A stretch of DNA of 54,140 bases from an uncultured Flavobacteriales bacterium (GTDB taxonomy: Bacteria > Bacteroidota > Bacteroidia > Flavobacteriales_G > Salibacteraceae). The stretch covers positions 1 to 54,140 of the forward strand of contig CAJXZP010000023.1 in assembly GCA_913062955.1 (NCBI GenBank), written 5' to 3'. Positions 34,748-42,674 of this stretch are shown here, one piece after another. The notes under the pieces were generated by a model. The model made no database searches. It was not told where the DNA came from and was given only the letters and a program-made list of their open reading frames with translations. Position 1 is the first letter of the stretch, and each line of letters starts with the position of its first letter. The position numbers were made by a program, and so were the translations under genes.

Positions 34748-35487
34748 GAAATGCTTGGATAACGCTATGCATTTTTTGTTGGTTTTCGGCTCAGGCTCAA
34801 AAAAAATATGTCCAATCGCTAGATACGAGTCAGGTATATTTGAATCCCTATATGGACCCCTTAGATTATTCGCAATTTTCAGGGATTCATTTATTGCACG
34901 CAAAAGTAGAGGTGGGCCGTTTAAATGTAGCCCTTTTAGAAGCCAGTGTTTTTTTCTATTTGAACCAATGGCGGACAAAATCCCATCGATATGAATTTCA
35001 GATAGAAAATAAACTACAGGTTATATCTCGGGGTTATGTAGAGCGGTACAGTAAGGGGAGATTTGAAAAAAACAGAAGCAATTACGGTCGGTTAAATACT
35101 TTTGTACACAAGGTTCCTAAATATATAACCTTGGATTTCAGTTATATTCAAGCGGCATCCGGATTGGTGAACCTGGCGCATCACAAACGAGGTAAGTACT
35201 ATTACTCGAAGGCGTACGGAACGTCTGAAATTGATCTGTACTCCGGTTCCAGATCTAGAATTGATTCGATGCATTCCGCTATTCCGATCCATTTAAAAAC
35301 CTATGGTGAGTTGGCACAAGAAGTTGTTTTTAAGGTAACTAGGGGACAAAGTGCTCGTTATTTCAGGTCTAAAGCGTATGAAATAGTGGGTATCTCTATT
35401 CAAGCTACATCTATTCATTCCAGAAGAGTCAATCAATTAAAATACGTAGTGATTTTAGGAGGTTACCGTATCCGGTTTATGGAATAG
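34741..35487 (+). CDS. Secreted hypothetical protein coupled to the LRR gene
   Basis: The 248-residue protein has a signal peptide (MVRNAWITLCIFCWFSAQAQ) and a mixed body rich in Tyr, Ser, Arg and Lys; no family was recognised. The ATG at 34741 lies inside the last codons of the LRR gene, so the two are translationally coupled and their products may work together at the cell surface. Its 3' end overlaps the convergent HD gene by 33 bases. Confidence 0.65.
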   Translation: MVRNAWITLCIFCWFSAQAQKKYVQSLDTSQVYLNPYMDPLDYSQFSGIHLLHAKVEVGRLNVALLEASVFFYLNQWRTKSHRYEFQIENKLQVISRGYVERYSKGRFEKNRSNYGRLNTFVHKVPKYITLDFSYIQAASGLVNLAHHKRGKYYYSKAYGTSEIDLYSGSRSRIDSMHSAIPIHLKTYGELAQEVVFKVTRGQSARYFRSKAYEIVGISIQATSIHSRRVNQLKYVVILGGYRIRFME

Positions 35488-36105
35488 TCCGTGTTTTCCA
35501 ATTTCAAATTGAAGATTAATTCGTGCTTGCTCTTCCAGTTTTTGATGAAAAAAATCCGTTAAAAAAATGCGCTTTTGTTTAAGTGTGTTTTTTAGAAATC
35601 GCTTCCGACCAAAGGAGTAGATGGTTGATGGAATGTTTTTATGCTCTTGGCGTATGGCATTTTGATAGTGCTCATAATCTTTTGGTGGGGAGCCTAAAAT
35701 AGACATATCCATATCTAAAAACAATTGGACTAATGGATCCGTTGATTGATGTTTTTCAGTGGCTAAAATGATTTCGGTAACGTACTGAATAATGGAAGGT
35801 GGCTTTTTTAACTGCAATAGAACCTGTTGGGCATAAACAGCGCTATCTTTTTCGTTGGTGGAACTTCCTGGTTTGTAGATGACGTCATGAAAAATAGCCG
35901 CATGAATTAGTATTTCACGTTCTGTAAGTTGGAGGTTTTGTAAATCAATTAATCCTAAAATTTGTTCAATATGATTCCAGTTATGATAATGTCTGTGCGG
36001 CTCTGAATGATGATTTTTTATTTCGCTAAAGGCAATATCTATTTGTAGTTCATTCGAAGTATCAAAATATTCTGTCCAAATGTGTTTAAACTGATCTTGG
36101 TCCAT
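35455..36105 (-). CDS. HD-superfamily metal-dependent phosphohydrolase-like protein
   Basis: The 217-residue protein has the motif set of the predicted HD superfamily enzymes: HRHYHNWNHIEQILGLI, then ILIHAAIFHDVIYKPGSSTN, then EKDSAVYAQQV and LFLDMDMSILG. His and Asp residues suitable for a metal centre are all present. Substrate unknown, probably a nucleotide or phosphoester. The start at 36105 is preferred; an ATG at 36141 would add 12 residues. It overlaps the secreted gene tail-to-tail by 33 bases, without a terminator between them. Confidence 0.8.
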   Translation of the reverse strand: MDQDQFKHIWTEYFDTSNELQIDIAFSEIKNHHSEPHRHYHNWNHIEQILGLIDLQNLQLTEREILIHAAIFHDVIYKPGSSTNEKDSAVYAQQVLLQLKKPPSIIQYVTEIILATEKHQSTDPLVQLFLDMDMSILGSPPKDYEHYQNAIRQEHKNIPSTIYSFGRKRFLKNTLKQKRIFLTDFFHQKLEEQARINLQFEIGKHGLFHKPDTVTS

Positions 36106-36532
36106 AAGGCAAATTTGTATAATCTCATGGATTGAGATCACCTTGAATGCCGTTTTGTCTCTTTTATTTTCCCTGTGTTACACATACAGAAAAAAAGGCG
36201 GGAGAAATAGGTCGGTTAATTTTTCTGTAAACCTTTGCGTATTAATAGTTTTGGATCCCGCAGGTTCTTCTTTACGTGCTTTTACCTAAGTCCTCATTTT
36301 AGGTGATTTCTACCTAGTAATTCAACTCAAACCTTTCGTTCTTGTAGTCAGTTTTAGAGGTGTTTGTGAATTGAAATAATAGCGCATGAAATTTCAGTTC
36401 GGTTAGATAAAACATTTCGGTTCAAACCTGGTCAGAAACCTTCTAATAGGGAATTAAAAAGGTGGTTTTAGGAGTTGCTGATTCAAGTATTCTAAAAACA
36501 GAATCTAAGTATTAATCATAAAATAATTGACA
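36106..36532. other. 427-bp intergenic region with candidate operators
   Basis: It separates the HD gene from the sensor operon. It contains GCGTATTAATAG near 36237 and an inverted repeat TACCTAA-N9-TTAGGTG at 36283-36305. No RNA gene or further open frame was recognised. Confidence 0.4.
36283..36305. promoter_or_regulatory. Inverted repeat TACCTAA-N9-TTAGGTG
   Basis: TACCTAA at 36283-36289 and TTAGGTG at 36299-36305 form a 6- to 7-bp inverted repeat. It shares the half site of the boxes near 11.7, 24.9 and 48.1 kb. It lies about 230 bases before the sensor operon. Confidence 0.35.
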
Positions 36533-37315
36533 ATGAACAAACTTACGGAACAAGAGAAGAGTGCCGCCATTGCAAAATGGAACTTAATTAGAGAAGATTA
36601 TTCTGTGCTGAAGGGGTTGATTTCCTTTAACACTAGTTTTTCCTTTTCTAAGGATGCATGTGACCTGATAGATAATGAGGCCAATTTATTTGTGCAAATG
36701 TTTATGGGGATATTGGATGAAGGTACAAATCAACTGGTTTTCATTTTACCCATTAAAGAAAGTGAGATCGAATTGGGATCTCTAGAAAAGTATTTTTATG
36801 TAACCGGGGAACCGCTAGCAAGTGATTTAGTTTTTAAGGAAGAAAGAAAAACAATTACGATCAATAAAATAACGCTAAATACTAATTTGGAGGTGATAAA
36901 AAATATGGAAACGAAGGACTTACCTTTCGAAAACGTACCATCCATTTCCTCTGAAAAGGCAATTTTAGAAATTCAAGCCTGGAGAAATAGTTATTTAGAT
37001 TGGATGTTTATGAATAGTGCGGATAGTAAAATGTTTAATTCCTTTTTTGTTCCTACTAAGGATTTAACGCTTCAGGAGACCTCTCAAATGGAGTTGAAAT
37101 GTGTTTTTGCGATGAGAGAATCTATTTTATTGAATACCGCTGTGCCTACCTTGGTTTTTGTAACCGTTGTGGATGAAGCGCTCGAGCCAGAAGATACAGG
37201 CGGTCAAAACGCACTAAATGTGGTGTTAAATAATACCGGTAATTTTGCCAGTCCATGTCCTCCTTTTTGTAGAATGGACCCAACACCTTCGTCTATAATC
37301 ATGGCCATGAATTAA
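36533..37315 (+). CDS. Hypothetical protein, first gene of the sensor operon
   Basis: The 260-residue protein has no signal peptide or membrane helix. It is acidic in the middle and ends with a Pro/Cys segment (GNFASPCPPFCRMDPTPSS). I do not recognise a family. The true start is the ATG at 36533; a TTG two codons earlier is less likely. The stop is followed two bases later by the membrane protein gene, so it belongs to the two-component operon and may be an input or output protein of that system. Confidence 0.6.
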   Translation: MNKLTEQEKSAAIAKWNLIREDYSVLKGLISFNTSFSFSKDACDLIDNEANLFVQMFMGILDEGTNQLVFILPIKESEIELGSLEKYFYVTGEPLASDLVFKEERKTITINKITLNTNLEVIKNMETKDLPFENVPSISSEKAILEIQAWRNSYLDWMFMNSADSKMFNSFFVPTKDLTLQETSQMELKCVFAMRESILLNTAVPTLVFVTVVDEALEPEDTGGQNALNVVLNNTGNFASPCPPFCRMDPTPSSIIMAMN

Positions 37316-37317
37316 AT

Positions 37318-37953
37318 ATGACTCTTTATTATGGGGTAACCATTTTTTCTTTTGTGTCCCTTGTTATCTCTGTGATAATAGGTATTTTAATATTCTCTAA
37401 ATTGCCCAAAGACCAAAAATGGTTTTTTGGTTATTTGGGGTTTATTTTAATCGTAGAAATTACCGCTAAGGTCCTCATTCTTTTAGGAGAGAAAAATTGG
37501 GTCGTTTACCCCATTTATTTGCTAGGTGAATTTTTATTGTTGGCGTTCATGTGTTCAGAGGCATTAAAATGGTCTGCTAAATTAAACTCGGTTTGGATCG
37601 GGATTTCCGTTCTTCTACTATTTGAATGCTTGGTTTTATGGGGGGTGAATTCCAATGTGGTTGGTGGACTAGGGAAAATAGTTTCACACTTCATAATAAT
37701 CGGACTGACCGGAATTTATTTGATACAAAAATTAAAAGAAGAGGATAGGTTACAGGAAAATCGTTTTATGGTCACCTATGCATCTCTGTTTTTTTATTAC
37801 ACCATTTCGTTATTCCTGTTTTTAATTTTGGAACAGTTACCCGGAATAGGAGATGAACAAGCAGCCATGGTATGGAGTTTAAATAATTTGTTTTCCGCCC
37901 TTTTGTATGGTATTTCTGGTCACACCTTTTTTAAAATATGGAAATCAACATAA
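37318..37953 (+). CDS. Seven-helix membrane protein, putative sensor
   Basis: The 211-residue protein has about seven membrane helices with short loops (YYGVTIFSFVSLVISVIIGI at the start; NNLFSALLYGISGHTFFKIW at the end). No family was recognised. It overlaps the histidine kinase gene by 16 bases. Since that kinase has only one membrane helix, the seven-helix protein is a good candidate for the sensing partner. This is inference from context. Confidence 0.65.
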   Translation: MTLYYGVTIFSFVSLVISVIIGILIFSKLPKDQKWFFGYLGFILIVEITAKVLILLGEKNWVVYPIYLLGEFLLLAFMCSEALKWSAKLNSVWIGISVLLLFECLVLWGVNSNVVGGLGKIVSHFIIIGLTGIYLIQKLKEEDRLQENRFMVTYASLFFYYTISLFLFLILEQLPGIGDEQAAMVWSLNNLFSALLYGISGHTFFKIWKST

Positions 37954-38696
37954 CCCTAACCTTCTTTGTGGCCTCCGTATTAGTTCTCGCACTTATGGTA
38001 GGTTTTTCATTATTGGCATATCGGGTCTTCATGAATCGGTTACTTAAGGAAAAACAACTTCAGTATCAAAAAGAGATAGCGTATCAGAAAAAATTGTTGC
38101 AACAAAATATTGAAATTCAGGAAAAAGAAAGAGAAAGAATAGCTGTGTTGTTACACGATGAAGTAGGGAATAAGCTCAATGTATTGTCTATCTGGTTAAC
38201 CAATCCAGAGGCGTGGGGGACAGATCGGTTAAAGGAAGTGGTTTCTAAGCAATTTCCAAGTCTGATAGAATCTACTCGCACCATTTCTCATCGCTTGTAT
38301 CCTGTTAATTTTGAGGCGTTTGGTTTAATACTCTCTCTGGAGAATTTAATTCATAATATAGATGATTCTCTAGCTGTTAATCTGATAATCAAGCATGTTT
38401 ATAATCCAAGAGAGTTGGCGTTTGAAGTTCAGGTGTATCGAATTGTACAGGAGTTCCTAAGTAATGTATTGAAGCATTCGGGTGCCAGCCAGTTTGATAT
38501 TCATATCAAAGATGAGAAATACGGTTTAGCGCTTCTTTTAGCGGATAATGGTAGCGGAATTGATTTGGATAAAATTGAACGAGGGATGGGGCTCCGAAAT
38601 ATTGAGCTTAGATTAAAATCTTTAAATGCTCATTTTAAATGGAAAAGCCAACCCAATAAAGGAGTTCGGCTGATAATTTTATTGCCGAAAAAATGA
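37938..38696 (+). CDS. Sensor histidine kinase, HisKA_3 type
   Basis: The 252-residue kinase has one N-terminal membrane helix (LTFFVASVLVLALMVGFSLL), a coiled segment, and a HisKA_3 dimerisation domain with phospho-acceptor His-73 in AVLLHDEVGNKLN. A HATPase domain follows (NVLKHSGASQF N box, LADNGSGI G1 box, ERGMGLRNIELR G2 box). No periplasmic sensor domain is present, so the signal probably comes through another protein. It overlaps both neighbours (16 bases before, 4 bases after). Confidence 0.92.
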   Translation: MEINITLTFFVASVLVLALMVGFSLLAYRVFMNRLLKEKQLQYQKEIAYQKKLLQQNIEIQEKERERIAVLLHDEVGNKLNVLSIWLTNPEAWGTDRLKEVVSKQFPSLIESTRTISHRLYPVNFEAFGLILSLENLIHNIDDSLAVNLIIKHVYNPRELAFEVQVYRIVQEFLSNVLKHSGASQFDIHIKDEKYGLALLLADNGSGIDLDKIERGMGLRNIELRLKSLNAHFKWKSQPNKGVRLIILLPKK

Positions 38697-39379
38697 AGGA
38701 TACGATAAAAATTGCTTTGGTAGATGATGAATGCCTATTTCAAGAAGGGATGGAGTTGTTGTTTCGTAGTCATCCGATGATTTCGGTGGTTGTCAAAGCG
38801 ACTGATGGTATAGCGTTTCTTGAGAAATTGAAGGGGATCGATTCGAGTCAGTTTCCCGATATCGCACTCATTGATATTCAGATGAAGCCCATGGATGGTT
38901 TTGAATTGGTGGAGCAATTAAAAGAGTATTCGGATTTGAAAGTTATCATTCTTTCTTCTCATTATAAAGATGCCATGTTTGGACATATGATTAAGCTGGG
39001 AGTATCCGCTTTTTTACCCAAAAACTCCACCAAAGAATTGCTTGTCGAAGCCATCGAAACCATTTACGAAAAGGGGGTGTTCTTTACCGAAAAGGATCAT
39101 CAAATGTTGCGCACCTACGTAAAAAACAAATCGAAACAACGGAATTTTGATCTCTTGGATGCACTTACAGAACGAGAAATTGAAGTGGTGAAATTAATCT
39201 GTTTGCAACAGACCAATCAGGAAATTGCCGATCAATTGTTTTTGAGTAGACGTACCGTTGAAAGCCATCGGCAACGGATATTGGAAAAAATAGGTGCTAA
39301 AAATACCGTGGGATTGGTGATTTATGCCATCTCTAGAGAACTCTTTTTTCCATTCAAAGACGTTGTTGCTCCGTATTAA
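38693..39379 (+). CDS. Response regulator, NarL/FixJ-LuxR type
   Basis: The 228-residue regulator has a receiver domain (acidic pair VDDE at 10-13, phospho-acceptor Asp-61 in IALIDIQMKPMDG, Lys near 108) and a C-terminal LuxR HTH (LTEREIEVVKLICLQQTNQE onward). The start overlaps the kinase stop by four bases. Its stop codon sits inside a perfect 16-bp palindrome, and a second long inverted repeat lies 400 bases downstream before the cytolysin-like gene, which may be a target. Confidence 0.92.
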   Translation: MKDTIKIALVDDECLFQEGMELLFRSHPMISVVVKATDGIAFLEKLKGIDSSQFPDIALIDIQMKPMDGFELVEQLKEYSDLKVIILSSHYKDAMFGHMIKLGVSAFLPKNSTKELLVEAIETIYEKGVFFTEKDHQMLRTYVKNKSKQRNFDLLDALTEREIEVVKLICLQQTNQEIADQLFLSRRTVESHRQRILEKIGAKNTVGLVIYAISRELFFPFKDVVAPY

Positions 39380-39385
39380 TACGGA
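39370..39385. promoter_or_regulatory. Perfect 16-bp palindrome TCCGTATTAATACGGA
   Basis: The palindrome spans the stop codon of the response regulator. No T run follows, so a terminator is unlikely. The core CGTATTAATA also occurs near 36.24 kb and, in reverse, in the box at 46115-46130. Confidence 0.4.
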
Positions 39386-39778
39386 ATCCTAAAATTGCCA
39401 TTTATTACGTACGCATCCATCTAGATAACTCTGTTCCTTTGAGTTAGTCAATGGTTAATGCATAAGAGCTTGGTTTAATTGAAAAACCTCTGCAGGGGTA
39501 GGAAGTCTATTTCTTAAACGATTTAAATCCAACACACGTTCCTGGTATTTAAAATGCCAAAGTTTAGGAATAGATACGTTGATGTTGCATGATTAAGCGT
39601 TTGAAATTTAATTATTTAAGGATTGCTAATGTTTGCCGGTAGTGTTGAAATAGACGTATGGGAAGCTACCATAAGTTAACATGAATAGGAAAGATTGAGA
39701 AAATACAAACGGACCTGTTTTTTTGTAATTCTAAAGGAAATAGCCAATACATTCCTTTCTTGGTTAAAAGGAGTTCTC
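39386..39778. other. 393-bp intergenic region
   Basis: It lies between the two-component operon and the cytolysin-like gene. No open frame with protein character, RNA gene or clear promoter was found here. Confidence 0.35.
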
Positions 39779-39802
39779 TTATTAAGTATTGATACTTAAT
39801 AA
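39779..39802. promoter_or_regulatory. Perfect 11-bp inverted repeat before the cytolysin-like gene
   Basis: TTATTAAGTAT (39779-39789), TG, ATACTTAATAA (39792-39802) is perfect over 11 bp on each side. It lies 89 bases before the ATG at 39891. There is no following T run, so a protein-binding site fits better than a terminator. Confidence 0.45.
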
Positions 39803-39890
39803 AGTCTACTAGAAAATCTAATGGCCGTGAAAAGTTATTGGGATAATTAGGAAGATTTATAGGTTGAATTAATTATTTATAAAAAAAATT

Positions 39891-40298
39891 ATGGAAGTTA
39901 AAGAACAAGAAGTAGCAACGGAAACAGTTTCAAAAGGGTTGCCATCAAAAAATGTAGCCATTAGAATAACCAATAATACGGGAGAAGTATTGATTTTAAC
40001 GGACTCGAATATTAATCATGGTAAATGGCGAGATGGGTCTCCTTTACAAATGATACCCAATGGTTCTGTAGGATTGATTGAAGCAGGAAGAAAAACAGGC
40101 GCAACTATAGGGCCAGAAGGTGATGTGACCTATAGTAATCCAGAAGGAAATATAGCTTTTACACTTTTCTTTCATAACCCATATTCGGGGGATAATACCG
40201 CAAAAATAGATACTGTTGGTGCGTATGAGTCATCTGATTTTGATTGGAATCTTAAACATTCACCACTAAATATTTCGGTGACCATTACAAAATCGTAA
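39891..40298 (+). CDS. Actinoporin/fungal-lectin-like protein
   Basis: The 135-residue protein lacks a signal peptide. Its order of segments recalls the actinoporin-lectin beta sandwich: AIRITNNTGEVLIL (like VDNESGKTWTAM), a Pro/Gly turn, GRKTGATIGPEGDVTYSNPE, then GNIAFTLFFHNPYSGDN (like GNTLAVLFSVPYDYN), then a final NISVTITKS (like EIHVTK). The aromatic lipid-headgroup site and the N-terminal pore helix of sea anemone toxins are missing, so pore formation is not supported. Membrane or glycan binding is possible. A perfect inverted repeat lies upstream and two strong hairpins lie downstream. Confidence 0.5.
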   Translation: MEVKEQEVATETVSKGLPSKNVAIRITNNTGEVLILTDSNINHGKWRDGSPLQMIPNGSVGLIEAGRKTGATIGPEGDVTYSNPEGNIAFTLFFHNPYSGDNTAKIDTVGAYESSDFDWNLKHSPLNISVTITKS

Positions 40299-40361
40299 GT
40301 AATAGGTATCTGGATAGAGGATAAGGTTAGTCTGTTCGGTATATCATATCCATTCACGCAA

Positions 40362-40413
40362 ATTACAATAATGGCTAAAGTCTGTTAAAAGCGGACTTTA
40401 GCCCAATTGTAAT
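40362..40413 (+). terminator. Long hairpin after the cytolysin-like gene
   Basis: GGCTAAAGTC (40373-40382) pairs with GACTTTAGCC (40394-40403). An outer ATTACAAT (40362-40369) pairs with ATTGTAAT (40406-40413), giving an 18-bp interrupted stem. It is followed by GGGTTTTT. Confidence 0.6.
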
Positions 40414-40462
40414 GGGTTTTTAAAGAATCCCCCCTTTTTTAACGCCTAACTGCTGCGATAGA

Positions 40463-40500
40463 AATAGGTGTCGCCTTAAGAGGTGACGCCTATTTTGCTT
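40463..40500 (+). terminator. Second hairpin terminator
   Basis: AATAGGTGTCGCC (40463-40475) pairs with GGTGACGCCTATT (40482-40494) over 13 bp with two G-T pairs and a 6-base loop, followed by TTGCTTTT. The spacer on to 40704 holds nothing else that I recognise. Confidence 0.6.
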
Positions 40501-40704
40501 TTAAAAAGTATGCAAGAACAAAAAAAAACACGTTATAATATTTTACCCCCCGAATGCATTCCATCGTAAAATAAGCTCTTAATGGATTTCATTATTTGAT
40601 CTTCAAAAAGATTATTTGGGTAAGAGCCAAACTTGATCTCCCCGTGTTTTTAGTTATTTTTAAAAATCCCAATCTTATTTTAGATCACTACAGTCCCTTT
40701 TTGG

Positions 40705-41037
40705 CTATTCCTTAACGGCTAGTTTAATAAGAACTTCTTTCATCTGTCCCTCTAATTCCATCACACGATGTTCCAGTTGCTTTTTTGTGGTGTAAGGAAC
40801 ATTGCCTTCGTTCAAATTTGTGACTCCCGCCTCTTGATTTCCAAAGAGCAGGGTTTTGGGGTCCAATTTTAAATATTCAGCGATATCAAGGACCGTGTTT
40901 ACCCGGATATTTTCTTTCACAAACCATTTTCGGTACCCCTGAGGAGTGAATCCTAGATCGGTCGACATTTTCTGGGTGGAAATGCCCATTTCTGATAATC
41001 TAGCCGTAATAGTTCCTTTTATTTTTTTATAATTCAT
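40705..41037 (-). CDS. Cro/CI-type HTH regulator with C-terminal coiled coil
   Basis: The 110-residue protein has an XRE-like HTH in its first 65 residues (ISTQKMSTDLGFTPQGYRKW as the helix pair, then VLDIAEYLKLDPKTLLFG). A coiled coil follows (TTKKQLEHRVMELEGQMKEV), probably for dimerisation. It is transcribed away from the small gene at 41194. The 156-base region between them has inverted and direct repeats, which suggests autoregulation. Confidence 0.75.
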   Translation of the reverse strand: MNYKKIKGTITARLSEMGISTQKMSTDLGFTPQGYRKWFVKENIRVNTVLDIAEYLKLDPKTLLFGNQEAGVTNLNEGNVPYTTKKQLEHRVMELEGQMKEVLIKLAVKE

Positions 41038-41075
41038 ATTAAATCTTTAATTATTCGGGTGTTAACGAAAACATT

Positions 41076-41190
41076 GTTATATTTGATTGCGAAACAAATG
41101 GTTCTAAACCGAATCATTCATGATGTTTCAGTATTCCGAAACTGAATCCAATCACTGAATTCAATCACTGAATTCGGAAACAAATATAAC
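41076..41190. promoter_or_regulatory. Divergent control region with mirrored -7 boxes and repeats
   Basis: GTTATATTTG at 41076-41085 is repeated as its exact reverse complement at 41181-41190. Each contains TATATTTG, a perfect -7 box, pointing inward. Between them lie a 13-base tandem repeat CAATCACTGAATT (41149-41161, 41162-41174) and near-direct repeats ATTGCGAAACAAAT and ATTCGGAAACAAAT. If both boxes are used, the two transcripts would overlap by about 90 bases. Confidence 0.5.
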
Positions 41191-41193
41191 ACT

Positions 41194-41508
41194 ATGAAGA
41201 ATAAATCCGCTTTTCAAATCTTGGTCCAATTGAATAAGGAAAAAGACATGTATAAATATGGTATTCGGTCTATCTACAAAAAACTGAACCCCGAGGCTAA
41301 GAGAGTTTTCAATATTCAATGTGCCAAAAACCGAATCGGTAGATCTACTTTTTCTGCCTACATGGATATAAAACTGAATCAGGTTCAGGATATTCCCACC
41401 CAAAAACTAGATGTCATTGCTTTTTTATTAGGAGTAGAGCTGGCGTTTTTAAAAAATTACGATATATCAAAAATAATAGAAGAACAAAGCTCCGTACGTA
41501 AGGAATAG
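41194..41508 (+). CDS. Small protein, possibly HTH-type, 104 residues
   Basis: The 104-residue Lys-rich protein has a helical region (NIQCAKNRIGRSTFSAYMDI, then PTQKLDVIAFLLGVELAFL) that loosely recalls the HTH and LD-rich helix of Cro/CI-like proteins in this phylum. No family is certain. It diverges from the XRE-like gene and shares its operator region. A paired switch, with two regulators acting on one operator set, is a reasonable but unproven reading. Confidence 0.55.
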   Translation: MKNKSAFQILVQLNKEKDMYKYGIRSIYKKLNPEAKRVFNIQCAKNRIGRSTFSAYMDIKLNQVQDIPTQKLDVIAFLLGVELAFLKNYDISKIIEEQSSVRKE

Positions 41509-41523
41509 GAGTATCGTTCCAAA

Positions 41524-41766
41524 ATGCATGTAAGAACCTTTAAAATGAGAAATAAAAACTTCTTGAATTTTACAAATTGGTTTTTTTGTTTTCGTCCCAA
41601 ACGCAAAGAACTTTCAAAAGTGGATGTGTTCCTCTTGTCCACAGTGATCACCCTTGTATTTATCTGTTTGATATTATGGTATGAAATTATGGTTTTGGCC
41701 TATATGATTTCATTCCCAAATACAGAGTTACCATCCATCATTAAGAGTTACGCAATACGAGGGTAG
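41524..41766 (+). CDS. Small membrane protein, 80 residues
   Basis: It has a basic N-terminal part (FCFRPKRKELSKVD) and one strong membrane helix (VFLLSTVITLVFICLILWYE), with a second weaker one. No family was recognised. It lies 15 bases after the HTH-like gene and is probably co-transcribed with it. An ATG at 41545 is an alternative start. Confidence 0.5.
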   Translation: MHVRTFKMRNKNFLNFTNWFFCFRPKRKELSKVDVFLLSTVITLVFICLILWYEIMVLAYMISFPNTELPSIIKSYAIRG

Positions 41767-41790
41767 TCTTTTATTAGATATCCTACTCTC

Positions 41791-42480
41791 CTAAATTTCA
41801 AAATGCATTCCATCATTCTTTAAACGATCATAGGCATTCTTATTGAATTGAAATAAGTTACCCGGTCTTCCGGCACCTGTACGTGGGGCTTTTTCATCCA
41901 ATTCCTCTAATATCCCCAGTTTTATTACCTTCTTTTTGAAATTTCGTCTATCCACTGGTCTATCCAGTAGGGTAGAGTAGAGGTCTTCTAATTCAGAAAA
42001 CGCAAACCGTTGATTCAATAACTCAAATCCTATCGGTTCGTAGGTCATCTTATTGCGAAGTCTTTCAATGGCCATCGTTAGTATTTGCCGATGGTCAAAA
42101 GCGAGGATTGGAAGGTTCTTAATCGGAAACCATTCTGCATCAACCGCATCGGTGTTGGCTTGTAATTTTTGGAATTTCCCCGCATTTACAATCCCAAAAT
42201 AGGCGACCGAAATAGTCCGGTTCCTAGGATCACGATTTGGTTTTCCAAACGTATACAGTTGTTCGAGGTAGTCAATTTTTACTCCTGTTTCCTCTTTGAG
42301 CTCTCGTTCAACAGCGAATTCTAAGGACTCCTTTTCTTTCACAAATCCACCTGGAATTGCCCACTTTCCTTTGAAGGGAGCGTACTTCCTTTTGATCAAT
42401 AAAATGGAGACCCCTTGATCCTTTTGATAGCCAAATACGATGGCGTCTACAGCGACTGAAATATTTTGTGTTGTTTTCAC
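41791..42480 (-). CDS. nrtR: NrtR-type Nudix/winged-helix regulator of NAD metabolism
   Basis: The 229-residue protein has an N-terminal Nudix domain and a C-terminal winged helix, the NrtR architecture. The Nudix box is complete (GFVKEKESLEFAVERELKEE, then TG), so hydrolase activity may be kept; some NrtR proteins sense ADP-ribose with this domain. The C-terminal part (LLDRPVDRRNFKKKVIKLGI) fits the DNA-binding domain. The start is GTG at 42480. It diverges from nadV-prs, and a 9-bp inverted repeat lies in their promoter, the expected target. A related half site, ACGCAATA, overlaps its own start. Confidence 0.85.
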   Translation of the reverse strand: MKTTQNISVAVDAIVFGYQKDQGVSILLIKRKYAPFKGKWAIPGGFVKEKESLEFAVERELKEETGVKIDYLEQLYTFGKPNRDPRNRTISVAYFGIVNAGKFQKLQANTDAVDAEWFPIKNLPILAFDHRQILTMAIERLRNKMTYEPIGFELLNQRFAFSELEDLYSTLLDRPVDRRNFKKKVIKLGILEELDEKAPRTGAGRPGNLFQFNKNAYDRLKNDGMHFEI

Positions 42481-42627
42481 GCAATAAAAGTAAGGCTATA
42501 ATTCGGTTGGGAAATAGGGTTTTGAAAAACATTCATCAAACCATTCGTAATCCATTGGCAATTAGCACGAGAATATAATTAGTGTGAAATAAACACAAAT
42601 ACATGTGTGTGCCTGTGGTTTCGTTTA

Positions 42628-42654
42628 TATATTTGCGTCATTATTACGCAAATA
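42628..42654 (+). promoter_or_regulatory. nadV promoter with NrtR-like operator
   Basis: The -7 box TATATTTG (42628-42635) overlaps TATTTGCGT-N7-ACGCAAATA (42630-42654), a perfect 9-bp inverted repeat. A repressor bound here would cover the promoter. The operator identity is inferred from its place between nrtR and nadV. Confidence 0.65.
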
Positions 42655-42674
42655 AGAAATATATATCCTGAAAT

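Noticed and set aside
36400-36460. tRNA gene, from a GGTTCAAACC T-arm-like word
   Set aside because: No acceptor stem, anticodon arm or D arm fits around it.
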